Positions 47,742 through 57,548 of a DNA stretch of 64,000 bases are shown piece by piece. The translations under genes and the position numbers were made by a program. The notes beneath the pieces are model-generated. The model saw only the letters and a list, made by a program, of their open reading frames with translations, was not told where the DNA came from and ran no database searches. Positions within the stretch are counted from its first letter, which is position 1. Every line of letters begins with the position of its first letter. Location: positions 310,001 to 374,000 of the forward strand of contig CAJIZN010000001.1 in assembly GCA_905182065.1 (NCBI GenBank), read 5' to 3'. Origin of the DNA: Candidatus Marisimplicoccus framensis. GTDB lineage: Bacteria > Bacteroidota > Bacteroidia > Flavobacteriales > Flavobacteriaceae.

Positions 47742-49997
47742 ATGCTTAATTTAGCGATCCGTATGCCACGAATTTTACTATTTTTTCTCTTATTACTTCA
47801 AAGCTGGGGTTATTCTCAAAAAGAATTCAATCTAGTAAAGTCATCAGAAAACATTATAGTTTTAGACGGTTTCATTTCTAGTGAGGAGAAGAAAAATTCA
47901 CTTGTTTTTCCAATAGACTTTGAACAGGAACCCGGAGATAATATTCCAACCAAACTTGAGTCTGAAGTTTATGTTACATATACTGATACATTTATTTATT
48001 TTGGAATAAAGGCATATGGTAATCCCCAAAATATTAGAGGACAAGTAAAGCCAAGAGATCAAGCAGAATATGAAAATGAAGATATGATATTTTTAAGATT
48101 TGATCCTTTTGGAGATTCAAGGGTAAATTATATTTTAGGTTCTAATGCTTTTGGAAGTCAAGTAGATATTAGAGCTAAAAATGGAACTAGTGATTCTGAT
48201 TCTTTTGATAATGGATATAATGCAGTTTTTGAAACTAAAAGTTCAATTGTTGAAGACGGATATATTCTCGAATTTAAGATTCCAATTAATTCACTTCCAT
48301 ATCCACCTGGAAAAAATCAAAGATGGAACTTTAATGTTTCTAGAGTTTTTACACTTGATGGAACTTTTTACAGAAGTCAAAGCCAGCCTTATGATAGGTC
48401 AGATCCTTGTTGGGTCTGTCAAGTAACAGATAAACTAATTATGAATGATATTGTATATAAGGGGAAGACTGAACTGCTACCCTATATATCATCTAATATT
48501 TCTGGGCAAAGACAAACAAATAACACAAACCCTATTGAGTATGGAAAAATTAATGGTAATGTTGGGATTGGTCTTAACTATGATTTTTCCCCATCCTCTT
48601 CAATTGAAGCGACAATTAATCCAGACTTCTCTCAAATTGAAGCTGATGAAACACAAATAGATATTAATTCTTCCTATGCACTGGACTACCCTGAATTAAG
48701 ACCTTTTTTTAATAAAGGAATGGATTTACTAAGATTTATGGATAGAGGTTTTTATTCTAGGACTATTAACTCTCCAAGTTTTTCTTCAAAATTTGTTAAT
48801 CTTGGCAAAAATTCAGGAACAATTCTTTTAAATGCTATTGATGAAGTATCACCTTATCTTGTTGGAGGAGAAGATAAATCTTATTTTGGTGATGGTAGTG
48901 TCAGTTATGTAAATGCATTTCGCCATCAGAGATTAATTAATGAAGGATCTAAATATGGAATGTTTACAACCAGTAGATATTTTAAAGAAGGTGGGTATGG
49001 AAATCTAATTGGAATTGATGGGTTATTTACATTTAATAAAATATGGAGGTTTCAATTTGAATTTTCTAAAAGTTTCAATAAAGAGCCTGTTGCGAATTGG
49101 ATCGAAAGTGATGAAACATTTTTAGATAAAACAGTGAAACTAGATGGGGAAAAATTTAAAGGGAGTGCTAGTTACATAAGACTATCTAGAAATACAGAGC
49201 ATTGGAATACTAATATATTTTACAAAGGAATATCCCCAGGTTTTAGAGCAGATGTTGGATTCGTCCCAAGAATAAACAGAAGGTTGTTATCTATTTATCA
49301 AGGTTATGAGGCTCTTTATGATAAAAAATATCTCAAAGAATTTTCTACAAGTTTAAGAGGTGATGTAAACTATAATTATGATAATAAATTAAAAACCAAG
49401 AATTTTGATTTTAATATAAGCATTAAAACATTTGGGAAAACTGAAATTGGATATGTGTATGAATATAATTTAATTCGAAATTACCTAAATGTTGATTTTA
49501 AAAATTATGGAAAGTCAGGGTTCGGAATAAATGGATTTCCAACTGAAAATTTAACCTTTGCTTTTGAAGGGACAATTGGTAAAGAAATTGCATTTAACGA
49601 AGAAGTTCCAAAAATAGGAAGAGAGGAAAATATATATTTATCTATTTCTTACAAAGTTGGAAATAATATAAGCTTAAGTTCATCAATAAATTATTCTAAG
49701 TTGGAGGATTTAGAAACATACGAATCATTTTACGATGGCTATATATCTAGATTATCTTTCAGATATCAATTTAATAATGACTTAAGCCTAAGACTGGTTT
49801 CAGAGTATAATGAATTTAACGATACTTTCTTATTTCAACCTCTTCTTAAGTGGAACCCAAACCCTTCAACAATTTTCTATATAGGGGGTATTCAAAACTC
49901 CATTAATGATTTTAATTTAGATCCTGAAGATTTTAATCCTTTTAGAATAAACAGATCTCAATTTTTTATTAAGTTTCAATACTTGATAGGAATATAA
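47742..49997 (+). CDS. DUF5916 / CBM9-like outer-membrane protein, copy 3 (intact)
   Basis: 751 residues from the ATG at 47742, although the second Met (47763, MPRILLFFLLLLQSWGYSQ) is a better signal-peptide start. Then a CBM9-like domain (EVYVTYTDTFIYFGIKAYG, EDMIFLRFDPFGDSRVN), the family segment NPDFSQIEADETQIDINSS and DYPELRPFFNKG, and a long barrel ending RSQFFIKFQYLIGI. It is collinear with the two copies at 36-41 kb and is the only one with an unbroken frame. Role likely at the outer membrane; family function unknown. It follows the PadR operon by 12 bp and may be read from it. Confidence 0.82.
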   Translation: MLNLAIRMPRILLFFLLLLQSWGYSQKEFNLVKSSENIIVLDGFISSEEKKNSLVFPIDFEQEPGDNIPTKLESEVYVTYTDTFIYFGIKAYGNPQNIRGQVKPRDQAEYENEDMIFLRFDPFGDSRVNYILGSNAFGSQVDIRAKNGTSDSDSFDNGYNAVFETKSSIVEDGYILEFKIPINSLPYPPGKNQRWNFNVSRVFTLDGTFYRSQSQPYDRSDPCWVCQVTDKLIMNDIVYKGKTELLPYISSNISGQRQTNNTNPIEYGKINGNVGIGLNYDFSPSSSIEATINPDFSQIEADETQIDINSSYALDYPELRPFFNKGMDLLRFMDRGFYSRTINSPSFSSKFVNLGKNSGTILLNAIDEVSPYLVGGEDKSYFGDGSVSYVNAFRHQRLINEGSKYGMFTTSRYFKEGGYGNLIGIDGLFTFNKIWRFQFEFSKSFNKEPVANWIESDETFLDKTVKLDGEKFKGSASYIRLSRNTEHWNTNIFYKGISPGFRADVGFVPRINRRLLSIYQGYEALYDKKYLKEFSTSLRGDVNYNYDNKLKTKNFDFNISIKTFGKTEIGYVYEYNLIRNYLNVDFKNYGKSGFGINGFPTENLTFAFEGTIGKEIAFNEEVPKIGREENIYLSISYKVGNNISLSSSINYSKLEDLETYESFYDGYISRLSFRYQFNNDLSLRLVSEYNEFNDTFLFQPLLKWNPNPSTIFYIGGIQNSINDFNLDPEDFNPFRINRSQFFIKFQYLIGI

Positions 49998-50015
49998 ATT
50001 TTAATATATTTAAAT

Positions 50016-50438
50016 ATGAAAAATAAAATCTTACTATTAGCCCTTATACTTACATTTTCTTCATGTGGTATTTTTATATCAGTTACAGATACTGGATCAA
50101 CAGTAAATGAAATTCAAGTTGAAACTAGTTTGGACGAAGTCACAAAATTTATTGGAAAATATGATATTACTGTGTTTGGATTACCTGATGTTGGTGAATT
50201 AGGATTAATCATGAATGTAACTAGAGATGGTGATGAGCTTAAAACTGAAATTGAAGAAGGAGAACAAGAATCTGGACTTGATGTTTTAAAAACTGAGATT
50301 GAAGAAGACATATTATATATTGATCTATACGTAGATAGTTATGGCATAAACGTTTCTTTTGAAATTTATGTAGATGGAAATACAGTTACAGGATATCTAG
50401 CTGATATGTTTGAGCTTGAAGGAACTATTACCTATTAG
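50016..50438 (+). CDS. Small lipoprotein of unknown function
   Basis: A 140-residue protein with lipobox FSSCG. The mature part is acidic and strand-rich, with two similar strand-turn units (VTRDGDELKTEIEEGE and LKTEIEEDILYIDLYVD) and a final VDGNTVTGYLADMFELEG. It resembles small periplasmic beta-sandwich proteins. It follows the DUF5916 gene by 18 bp, so co-expression is likely. No family recognised. Confidence 0.6.
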   Translation: MKNKILLLALILTFSSCGIFISVTDTGSTVNEIQVETSLDEVTKFIGKYDITVFGLPDVGELGLIMNVTRDGDELKTEIEEGEQESGLDVLKTEIEEDILYIDLYVDSYGINVSFEIYVDGNTVTGYLADMFELEGTITY

Positions 50439-50492
50439 CTTAAGTTAGATAGGAAAGAGAATAAATTAATATTGAATCTCTCCCAAAAATAG

Positions 50493-50861
50493 TTATTGAG
50501 ATATCTCATATTCAAATTCCCAAAGTGGATTATCTAACTTATTAATTATATAATTTAATGTTAGCTCTTCTCCAGCTAAAATATTTTTTTCAGCTTGAAT
50601 TCTTATGTGTTTTATATTTCCAATAGATTCATGTGATTCTGAAACAACAGCCTTACAGTTTGGCATTTCATGATGATTAATAAAAGCTCCTAAGGGAAGT
50701 CTAATATAATTATCTGGGAACCTTTCATCATATACGTGAGATATTCCAAGATCAGTATTTACTTGAATATCTTGAGTAGCAAAAACTCCAAGTCCTTCAA
50801 TTTTACTTTCTTTTATTGTTATGGATTCCGGAAGTGGTCTCCACTCTTTTTGCTCATTCAT
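50493..50861 (-). CDS. SET-domain protein-lysine methyltransferase-like
   Basis: A 122-residue protein made up of a compact SET domain. It has SKIEGLGVFATQDI (the G-x-G SAM-binding motif), FINHHEMPNCKAV (NHxxxPN, the SAM and catalytic loop) and AEKNILAGEELTLNYI (GEELxxxY, active-site Tyr). All catalytic elements are present. Bacterial SET proteins methylate lysines of ribosomal or other proteins; the target is unknown. No neighbouring gene suggests the substrate. Confidence 0.82.
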   Translation of the reverse strand: MNEQKEWRPLPESITIKESKIEGLGVFATQDIQVNTDLGISHVYDERFPDNYIRLPLGAFINHHEMPNCKAVVSESHESIGNIKHIRIQAEKNILAGEELTLNYIINKLDNPLWEFEYEISQ

Positions 50862-50912
50862 AACCTCAATTTATAAATAATTATTGATTTGATATTTATT
50901 TTAACCTAAATA

Positions 50913-51563
50913 TCAGTCACACTCTATTTCGTATTCTTGCCAAGGTTTATCTGGACTAATGTTTGGAAAGTAATAGCATTTTTTTGTATTGTCAGGAAAA
51001 ATAACAAACTTAAAAAACGCTGATGGTACATGAGCTCCACTTTCAAGTATTATATGATCTGAATCAAATTCTAAATATATCTCAACATTTATATCCCCTA
51101 GCTCGTCAGCCCATTCTCTTATTTGACTCTCTAAGCCAACCCAAGCACCTCTATTTAAATCATCATATTGAAGGGCAACATTTAGATAAGTGAAGGTAGA
51201 AAATAAGTTTGCATAAGAATCATTAAATGATCCTGCTGGAGCCATATGACCTCTATCCCATCTATTTGAATAGTAATCATTATCATCAGATGTATATATT
51301 GAATCTACTGTGTAAAAATTCATACCATCTCGATCAGCATTTTTAACAATATCTCTAACAGTATATTTAACCCAGTTAGGTTGTTCATAGATTTCGTTAT
51401 ATGAAATATCAAAAATACTTGTTGATACTAAAAGGGAATCTATCCTATCTCTTGTTAAAGTTATGGAGCTAACATCCTCTGTAGAGTCAATTTTTGAAGT
51501 ATTTTTATTTTCCTTTTGACAAGACCCTAATAGAAATAAAGAGATTAAAATATATTTCTTCAC
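50913..51563 (-). CDS. DNA/RNA non-specific endonuclease, lipoprotein
   Basis: A 216-residue protein with lipobox LLGSC. The active-site motif DRGHMAPAGSFN (DRGH-x-A-P, His-Me finger) is intact, preceded by SNRW. Then come STFTYLNVALQYDDLNRGAW (Asn that binds Mg) and IYLEFDSDHIIL. The GTG start at 51563 overlaps the last base of the tesB stop codon. Such exported nucleases degrade extracellular DNA for phosphate and nucleotides. The lipid anchor keeps it on the cell surface or in the periplasm. Confidence 0.87.
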   Translation of the reverse strand: MKKYILISLFLLGSCQKENKNTSKIDSTEDVSSITLTRDRIDSLLVSTSIFDISYNEIYEQPNWVKYTVRDIVKNADRDGMNFYTVDSIYTSDDNDYYSNRWDRGHMAPAGSFNDSYANLFSTFTYLNVALQYDDLNRGAWVGLESQIREWADELGDINVEIYLEFDSDHIILESGAHVPSAFFKFVIFPDNTKKCYYFPNISPDKPWQEYEIECD

Positions 51564-52426
51564 TATTGTTTTACTAATTTTCTCATTAATCCTTCTTGTG
51601 CAACTGAAGCTACCATTGTTCCATCTTTCTTAAAAATACTTCCTCTTGCAAAACCTCTAGAATTTGATGCACTTGGACTTTCCATGTCGTAAAGTAGCCA
51701 ATCATTTATTGAAAAGTCTCTGTGAAACCATAAAGCATGATCTAAGCTTGCATAGTAAGCTCTTGTTTTTGCAATCTCTTCTCTGTGAGGAAGTGATGCA
51801 GTAGCTAAAAGCTGGTAATCACTTACAAAAGCTAATAATTGATGATGGAAGGGAAGTGGTAAATCAATTTTATCTTTTAGCCTAAACCAACAATGATTTA
51901 ATGGAAGTGTGTTTTCTTTTTGCAAAAAAGTATGAGTACCTACAGGTTTAAATTCAAAAACTTGTGGATGTGACTGTTTTAACTGATTATATCTCTCAGG
52001 AGTTAAATCTTTATGATCTTCTGCTTGCTGAATATCAGTGAGTAACAATTCTGGAGTTAATACATTTGGTTTTTTTATTTGGTGATTAAAACCTATTTCT
52101 TTTTTTTGAAAAGAAGCTGCCATATTAAAAATTGCTCTGTTTTTTTGAAAAGCTACTACTCTTCTGGTTGTAAAACTTCCTCCATTCCTGATTTTATCTA
52201 CTTCATATGTTACAGGCTCATCAAGGTTTCCAGGCAAAATAAAATAAGCGTGCATAGAGTGAGCAATCCTATCATCAGGCACTGTTTGATATGCGGCATG
52301 AAGTGATTGACTTAATGTTTGTCCTCCAAAAACTGTTCCCCAGGAAGTATGATAATTTTGACCCTCAAATCTATTGTCATCAACCTTTTTTAGATTTACA
52401 ATTGAAATTATTTCTTCTAGATTCAT
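51563..52426 (-). CDS. tesB: Acyl-CoA thioesterase II
   Basis: The frame is open from 52465, but the Met at residue 14 (MNLEEIISIVNL, 52426) gives the usual start and avoids overlap with the upstream gene. Double hot-dog TesB features are present: NYHTSWGTVFGGQTLSQSLHAAY, SMHAYFILPGNLDEPVTYEV, ASLDHALWFHRDFSINDWLLYDMESPSASNSRGFARGSIF and VASVAQEGLMR. These include the catalytic Asp, Gln and Thr/Ser positions. Hydrolyses medium- and long-chain acyl-CoA to free fatty acid and CoA. No signal peptide. It overlaps the nuclease gene by one base. Confidence 0.88.
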   Translation of the reverse strand: MNLEEIISIVNLKKVDDNRFEGQNYHTSWGTVFGGQTLSQSLHAAYQTVPDDRIAHSMHAYFILPGNLDEPVTYEVDKIRNGGSFTTRRVVAFQKNRAIFNMAASFQKKEIGFNHQIKKPNVLTPELLLTDIQQAEDHKDLTPERYNQLKQSHPQVFEFKPVGTHTFLQKENTLPLNHCWFRLKDKIDLPLPFHHQLLAFVSDYQLLATASLPHREEIAKTRAYYASLDHALWFHRDFSINDWLLYDMESPSASNSRGFARGSIFKKDGTMVASVAQEGLMRKLVKQ

Positions 52427-52433
52427 AAAATTT

Positions 52434-53086
52434 TTATTTATTATCTCTAATGCTCCAAACCTCATTTATAGGTTTTCCTTTACTACTTAATCCAGTATGA
52501 TACCAGTCATTATTTTTAACTTCATAATTAAAATCAAGTTCAGCTCCAACCCTAGAATCATCTCTTGAAAAATATTGAATAATTTCAATATACTTTCCCT
52601 CTATTGTTTCATACTCTCCTCCTCCACTTCCTGAGAACTTAAATGTTTCTGTATTAAAGGCAATCCATTGAAAAAATCCATCTATTAATACTTTCATTGT
52701 TTTCCTAGGCAAATCTGTGTTTCTTGTTCGGAATTCTCCATTATTATACCTTCCAGACATTACCCATTTTCCTTTAAGTGTATTGTTTTCTTTTGAGATA
52801 TTCTTCCATTTAGAAGTCTTTACAATGCTTAGAGACTTTATACTATCTTGATCATAATTAGAATTAAATTCCAAGTTAATTTCATATACTCCTTCATTAA
52901 GCTGATAATATCCTCCTAATGTTGATATAAAATTTCCAGAATCTGATTTAAATTTTGATATTACTATATATTCATTATCTAAAATTACTCTTGATATATC
53001 TTCTTCATTATCAATATGATAGACTTGAGAGAAATTTAAAAAAGGAGTATATAAGGAAGACTAATATTAGTATTGGTTTTTCACAT
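52434..53086 (-). CDS. Exported protein of unknown function (frameshifts in signal peptide)
   Basis: The frame is open from 52434 upstream past the first Met (52874) to a signal-peptide-like end at LFLNFSQVYHIDNEEDISR. The hydrophobic core itself (KPILILVFLIYSFF) lies in another frame after a GTG or ATG near 53083-53086. So one or two indels in the poly-A and poly-T runs of the start region are likely. The mature protein has about 190 residues with strand-rich segments (GNFISTLGGYYQLNEGVYEINLEF, FKFSGSGGGEYETIEGKYIEI, ELDFNYEV). It resembles small secreted beta-barrel domains. No family recognised. It is 7 bp upstream of tesB. Confidence 0.55.
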
Positions 53087-53176
53087 AATCTTTGTAAACC
53101 CTTAATAAACATATACATCATATGGTAAAGTTAGCAAACAATGATTATCTTTGGCCTTCAATTTAATATAATTTTA

Positions 53177-54488
53177 ATGAAAAAAATACTAGGAACAGCA
53201 TTTCTAGCACTAACTTTTTATGCTACAAATGCACAAGAAATAAATTTTGTTGAGTATAACCTTGACAATGGTCTTCATGTAATTCTTCATCAAGATAATA
53301 CAGCTCCTGTTATTACTACAGCTGTTTCATATCATGTTGGATCTAAAGATGAAGAAGAAGGTAGAACTGGTTTCGCTCATTTATTTGAACATATGCTTGG
53401 TCAAGAAACCAAAAACATGGATGCTGGTGATTGGTTTAAAATTTACCGATCAAGAGGTGGGAGTGGTAATGCGTCAACTAGCGTTGATTTAACTTCGTAT
53501 TATGTTACTCTTCCATCAAATAGTCTTGAGCTTGCATTATGGAGATATTCAGAAATAATGTTGCATCCAGTAATTGATCAAAAAACAATTGATGTTCAAA
53601 GAGAAGCAGTTAAAGAAGAAAAGAGACAAAGAGATAATCAACCATACGCTAGGTTTTATCAGTACCTTAAGGAAAACTTGTTTGAATCACACCCATATAC
53701 TTATCCTTTAATTGGATATATAGAAGACTTAGACAACTCATCATCTAGAAGACTTCCTAAGCTTTAAAGAAAAGTTTTATGCGCCAAGTAATGCTGTGTT
53801 TGTTATTGCTGGAGATATAGATATTGATGAGACTAAGAAACTTGTTGCTCAGTATTTTAATGAAATTCCTAATAAAGGTGAAAAACCAGTAAAAGATTAT
53901 CCATCAGAGGAGTTGTTTAAAGAAATGCGAGTTAAAGAATATGATCCAAATATTCAAATTCCTGCTCTTTTTTATGCGTTTAGAACACCTGCAGAAACAG
54001 ATAGAGACTCCTCAATACTAAATTATATATCTACTTATCTAAGTGGAGGTGAAAGCTCTGTGCTTTATAAAAAATTAGTTGATGAAAAACAGATGGCTCT
54101 AGCTGTTCAATCTTTTAACATTGAACAAGAAGACTATAGTATGTTTGCAGTATTGATTCTTCCTCAAGGAGAGACTAGTTTTGAGGATTTGATAAGTGAA
54201 ATTGAAGTTGAAATAGAAGGTATTCAAAAAGAAATTATATCTGAAAAAGATTATCAAAAAATTCAAAATAATTTAGAGAACATATATGTTTCTTCATTAG
54301 GGTCAGTTAGCGGAATTAGTCAAAGTTTAGCCAGTTATCATAATATTCATGGTGATGCATCGATGATAAATAAGGTCTCGGAAATTTTTAGATCAATTTC
54401 CAGAGAAGAAATTAAAGCTGCTGCAAATAAGTATTTAAATAAAAATCAAAGATTAATAATGGAATATCTTCCTGAAACTAAAGAATAA
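53177..54488 (+). CDS. M16 zinc peptidase, active subunit-like (frameshift in middle)
   Basis: The frame opens at 53141, but the Met at 53177 (MKKILGTAFLALTFYATNAQ) is the better start with a signal peptide. The zinc motif HLFEH with the downstream Glu (REAVKEEKRQ) is complete, as in active pitrilysin-family enzymes. Near 53750 the frame changes: IEDLD breaks and LSFKEKFYAPSNAVFVIAGDIDIDE resumes in the next frame to 54488. Together they form a 435-residue subunit with two halves. Hydrolyses peptides in the periplasm, together with the next gene, which lacks the zinc site. Confidence 0.82.
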
Positions 54489-54491
54489 AAA

Positions 54492-56637
54492 ATGAAAAAA
54501 AATTTAAAAATATTAGTTATGATTGGGTCGTGTAAAAAACTTATCGTTTTATCCATGCTAGTCTTATCAAGTTCATTAATTGGACAAATTGATAGAAGTA
54601 TGCCTGAGGCTGGTCCAGCTCCAGAGATTGAGTTTAAAGAACCTTATACTACAAAATTGTCTAACAATCTAACACTTATGGTTGTTGTCAATGATAAATT
54701 GCCAACTGCCTCTGCAACACTAATTATTGATAACCCGCCAATTTTAGAGGGTGATAAATCAGGGGTGAAAGGCCTAGTTACCTCAAATATGGGTAAGGGA
54801 AATAAATTTCAAAGCAAAGATGAGTTTATAGAGGAAAAAGATTTTATGGGATCGTTTATTAGTTATAATTCTAGTGGTGGTTCTATATCTTCGCTATCTA
54901 GATACTTTGAGAGAACAATGACTATGTTTGCTCAAGGAGCATTATATCCTATTTTTTCAGATGAAGAATTTGAGAAGGAAAAAACAAAGCTAACTGAAGC
55001 ATTAAAAATTGATGAAAAAAATGCTGCTTCAATTGCAAGAAGAGTCGAAAATATAGTTGCGTTTAAAAAAGATCATCCAAGATCTGAATATACCACAGAA
55101 GCATCAGTCTCAAACATAAATATTACTGATATTGAGAACTTTTATAAGAGTTATTTCAAACCAAACAACGCATATCTTGTTGTTATAGGAGATGTTCATT
55201 TAGAGGGGACTATAGCTCTATCAAAAAAATTATTTGAAGACTGGAAATATTCTAATGAACTAGATAAAATGTTTGGCAAAGGATCAATTAATGATTTTGA
55301 AGAACCTGAAGTTTCCGACAAAACAACCATTCATATTGTGGATGTTCCAAATGCAACTAACGTTGAAATAAGCTTTCAAAATATAATTGATAGAAAAACT
55401 TCTGATAGTGATTACTTTTCTGGAACTGTAGCTAACAGGGTTTTAGGCGCAGGACCAGAGTCTAGATTGTTTAGCGTCATAAGAGAAGAGAAGGGATTTG
55501 CTTATGGAGCATATTCTGGTCTTCCAACTAGTTCCAAAACCAAAACAAAGTTTGTAGCAAGAACAACTGTTAGGACAGAAGTAGCTGATAGTGCAATTGT
55601 AGAAATGCATAATCAACTTAGGATAATGAGAGATAATCCTATTACAGATGAGGAATTATCTAATGTTAAATCTGGTTATTTTGGTGAATTTGCAATGTCA
55701 ATAGAGAACCCAATAACTATTGCTAATCAAGCTTTATCTATAAGATCAGAAAATCTTCCTGAAGATTTTTATAGAACTTTTCTTAGTAATTTAAATACTG
55801 TTTCTAAAGATGATGTAATGCAATCATCTAAAAAGTTTTTCTTAATTGACAATGCTCAAATAGTTGTAACAGGAAAGATAAATGATATACTTGACAATTT
55901 AGAGAGTATATATTTAGATGAAAATAAAATAGATGTAATTTACTATGATGCTTTTGGAGAGGTTATTGAAAAGCCTGATTATTCTGTGTCAGATGATGTT
56001 TCTGCTGAAAGTATAATTAATAAATACATTGATTTAATTGGAGGTAAAGATAAACTTGACAGAAGTTGAATCTATTGAAATTAACGGTAATGCAAACTTA
56101 AATATGCAAGGGCAAAGTTTTGTCTTAGAGTTTTATTCTTTAAAAAATAACCAAAATCAATCTTTAGCTACAGTAACTGCTGGAGGTATGGTTGTTCAAA
56201 GAAGTGTGTTTAATAAATATCAAGGCTATAATGAAGTAAATGGTCAAAGAATGCCACTTACTGATTCTGAACTTGAACAAGCTATAATTAATTCAGCATT
56301 ATTCTCAGAATTAAATTATGATTTTTCTACAATTGAATTAGTAGGAACTGCATCAGTAGATGATCAAAAAGCCTATGAGATAAAAATCACTGACAATAAG
56401 ACTGAATACTATTCTGTTGAATCAGGTCTAAAGATAAAAGAAGTTGAAATACAAGAAATTGAAGGCAATCAATTAGCTATTGAAACTACAATTAAAGAGT
56501 ATGAAGAAGTTGAAGGAATTTTAATTCCAAAAGAAATTAACCAAGTAACACCGACACTCCCAATTCCAGGAGGTATTACTATTAAGTTTAACAACATTAA
56601 ACTTAACGTTAAAACTTCAGATTCAGATTTTAACTAG
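54492..56637 (+). CDS. M16 peptidase partner subunit with C-terminal extra domain (frameshift near 56055)
   Basis: A signal peptide (VLSSSLIGQ) is followed by an M16 fold without the HxxEH motif, since FIEEKDFMGSFISYNSSGG lies at that position. It is therefore a non-catalytic partner. It has SYFKPNNAYLVVIGDVH and NRVLGAGPESRLFSVIREEKGFAYG, typical of M16 C-terminal halves. Near residue 520 the sequence YIDLIGGKDKL is followed after a one-base shift by TEVESIEINGNANLNMQGQSF and continues for about 190 residues, ending LNVKTSDSDFN. The extra domain resembles the outer-membrane lipoprotein-sorting (LolA-like) fold. A shared operon with the active subunit 3 bp upstream supports a heterodimer. Confidence 0.78.
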
Positions 56638-56654
56638 AAAATTATTCAAGGAAA

Positions 56655-57545
56655 TTAAGGTGTCTTTTTAGGCACCTTTTTTTTTGTTACTAGGTAAACC
56701 CCCATTAAGATTATACTAGTTCCAACGAATTGAATTAATTTAAAGTCCTCTCCATCTAAAAGTCCCCAGAAAATTGCAACTACAGGCATTAAGTAAGTTG
56801 TGGAAACTGAAAAAACAGGAGTTGATATTGCAAGTAGTTTAATGTATAAGACTTTTGCAATTGCTGTACCAAAAAGAGCTAGTATAATTATGTAAATGAA
56901 TGATTCCACAATCAGTGGATCTGAAGCAAAGTCTGAAAATGGAAAATTAGAGAAACAAAGAACTATAAATGCAGGAATAAACATAAACAGAAAACTCATG
57001 AATACAATTCCAAGTGCGGGAATATTTGGGAGTTTATATTTTAAAACATTAGCATTAATTGCATAACAAAAAGCTGCTAACACTATAAACATTACATATA
57101 ATAAATTAAATGAGGATGATAATAATTCATTGTTTATCAAGACAATGATTCCTGTAAAACCAACCAAGACTCCTAAAACTTGTTTTTTTAATAGCTCCTC
57201 TTTGAAAACAACAACACTAATCAATAATGTAAAAAGTGGAGTTAGCGAAACCATTACAGCAGTAACAGAACTTGAGATTTCTGTTTCAGCAAAGGCAAAT
57301 AAATATGCAGGTAAAAATGAGCCAATAAATGCAGAAATTGCTACCCATTTCATTTTTTCTTTAGGTATCATTTTGATTTTCTTATACCCCATTGGTGCAA
57401 TTATAAGAGTAGTGACTATAACTCTTAAAGATCCTAACTGAATAGGCGTTAGACCTGTAAGTCCTTTTTTTATGAGTATATAAGAGCTACCCCAAATTAT
57501 AGATAAAATAACTAACGTTCCCCACTTTCTTAGACTTAAGCTCAC
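56655..57545 (-). CDS. EamA-family transporter (DMT superfamily)
   Basis: A 296-residue protein with ten predicted helices in two EamA repeats. It has WGSSYILIKKGLTGLTPIQLGSLRVI in helix 1-2 and GLLDGEDFKLIQFVGTSIILMGVYLV near the end, both typical. EamA proteins export amino acids or other metabolites. The gene starts 3 bp after the gldE stop codon, in the mutY-ssb-gldE operon, where gldD is usually found in Flavobacteriia. The last codons (KKVPKKTP) lie in a terminator hairpin. Confidence 0.87.
   Translation of the reverse strand: MSLSLRKWGTLVILSIIWGSSYILIKKGLTGLTPIQLGSLRVIVTTLIIAPMGYKKIKMIPKEKMKWVAISAFIGSFLPAYLFAFAETEISSSVTAVMVSLTPLFTLLISVVVFKEELLKKQVLGVLVGFTGIIVLINNELLSSSFNLLYVMFIVLAAFCYAINANVLKYKLPNIPALGIVFMSFLFMFIPAFIVLCFSNFPFSDFASDPLIVESFIYIIILALFGTAIAKVLYIKLLAISTPVFSVSTTYLMPVVAIFWGLLDGEDFKLIQFVGTSIILMGVYLVTKKKVPKKTP
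56657..56685. terminator. Terminator after the M16 pair, inside the EamA 3' end
   Basis: AAGGTGTC pairs with GGCACCTT around TTTTTA, followed by a long T-run on the plus strand. The stem overlaps the last codons and the stop of the convergent EamA gene, so the same DNA serves both. Confidence 0.85.
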
Positions 57546-57548
57546 TAT

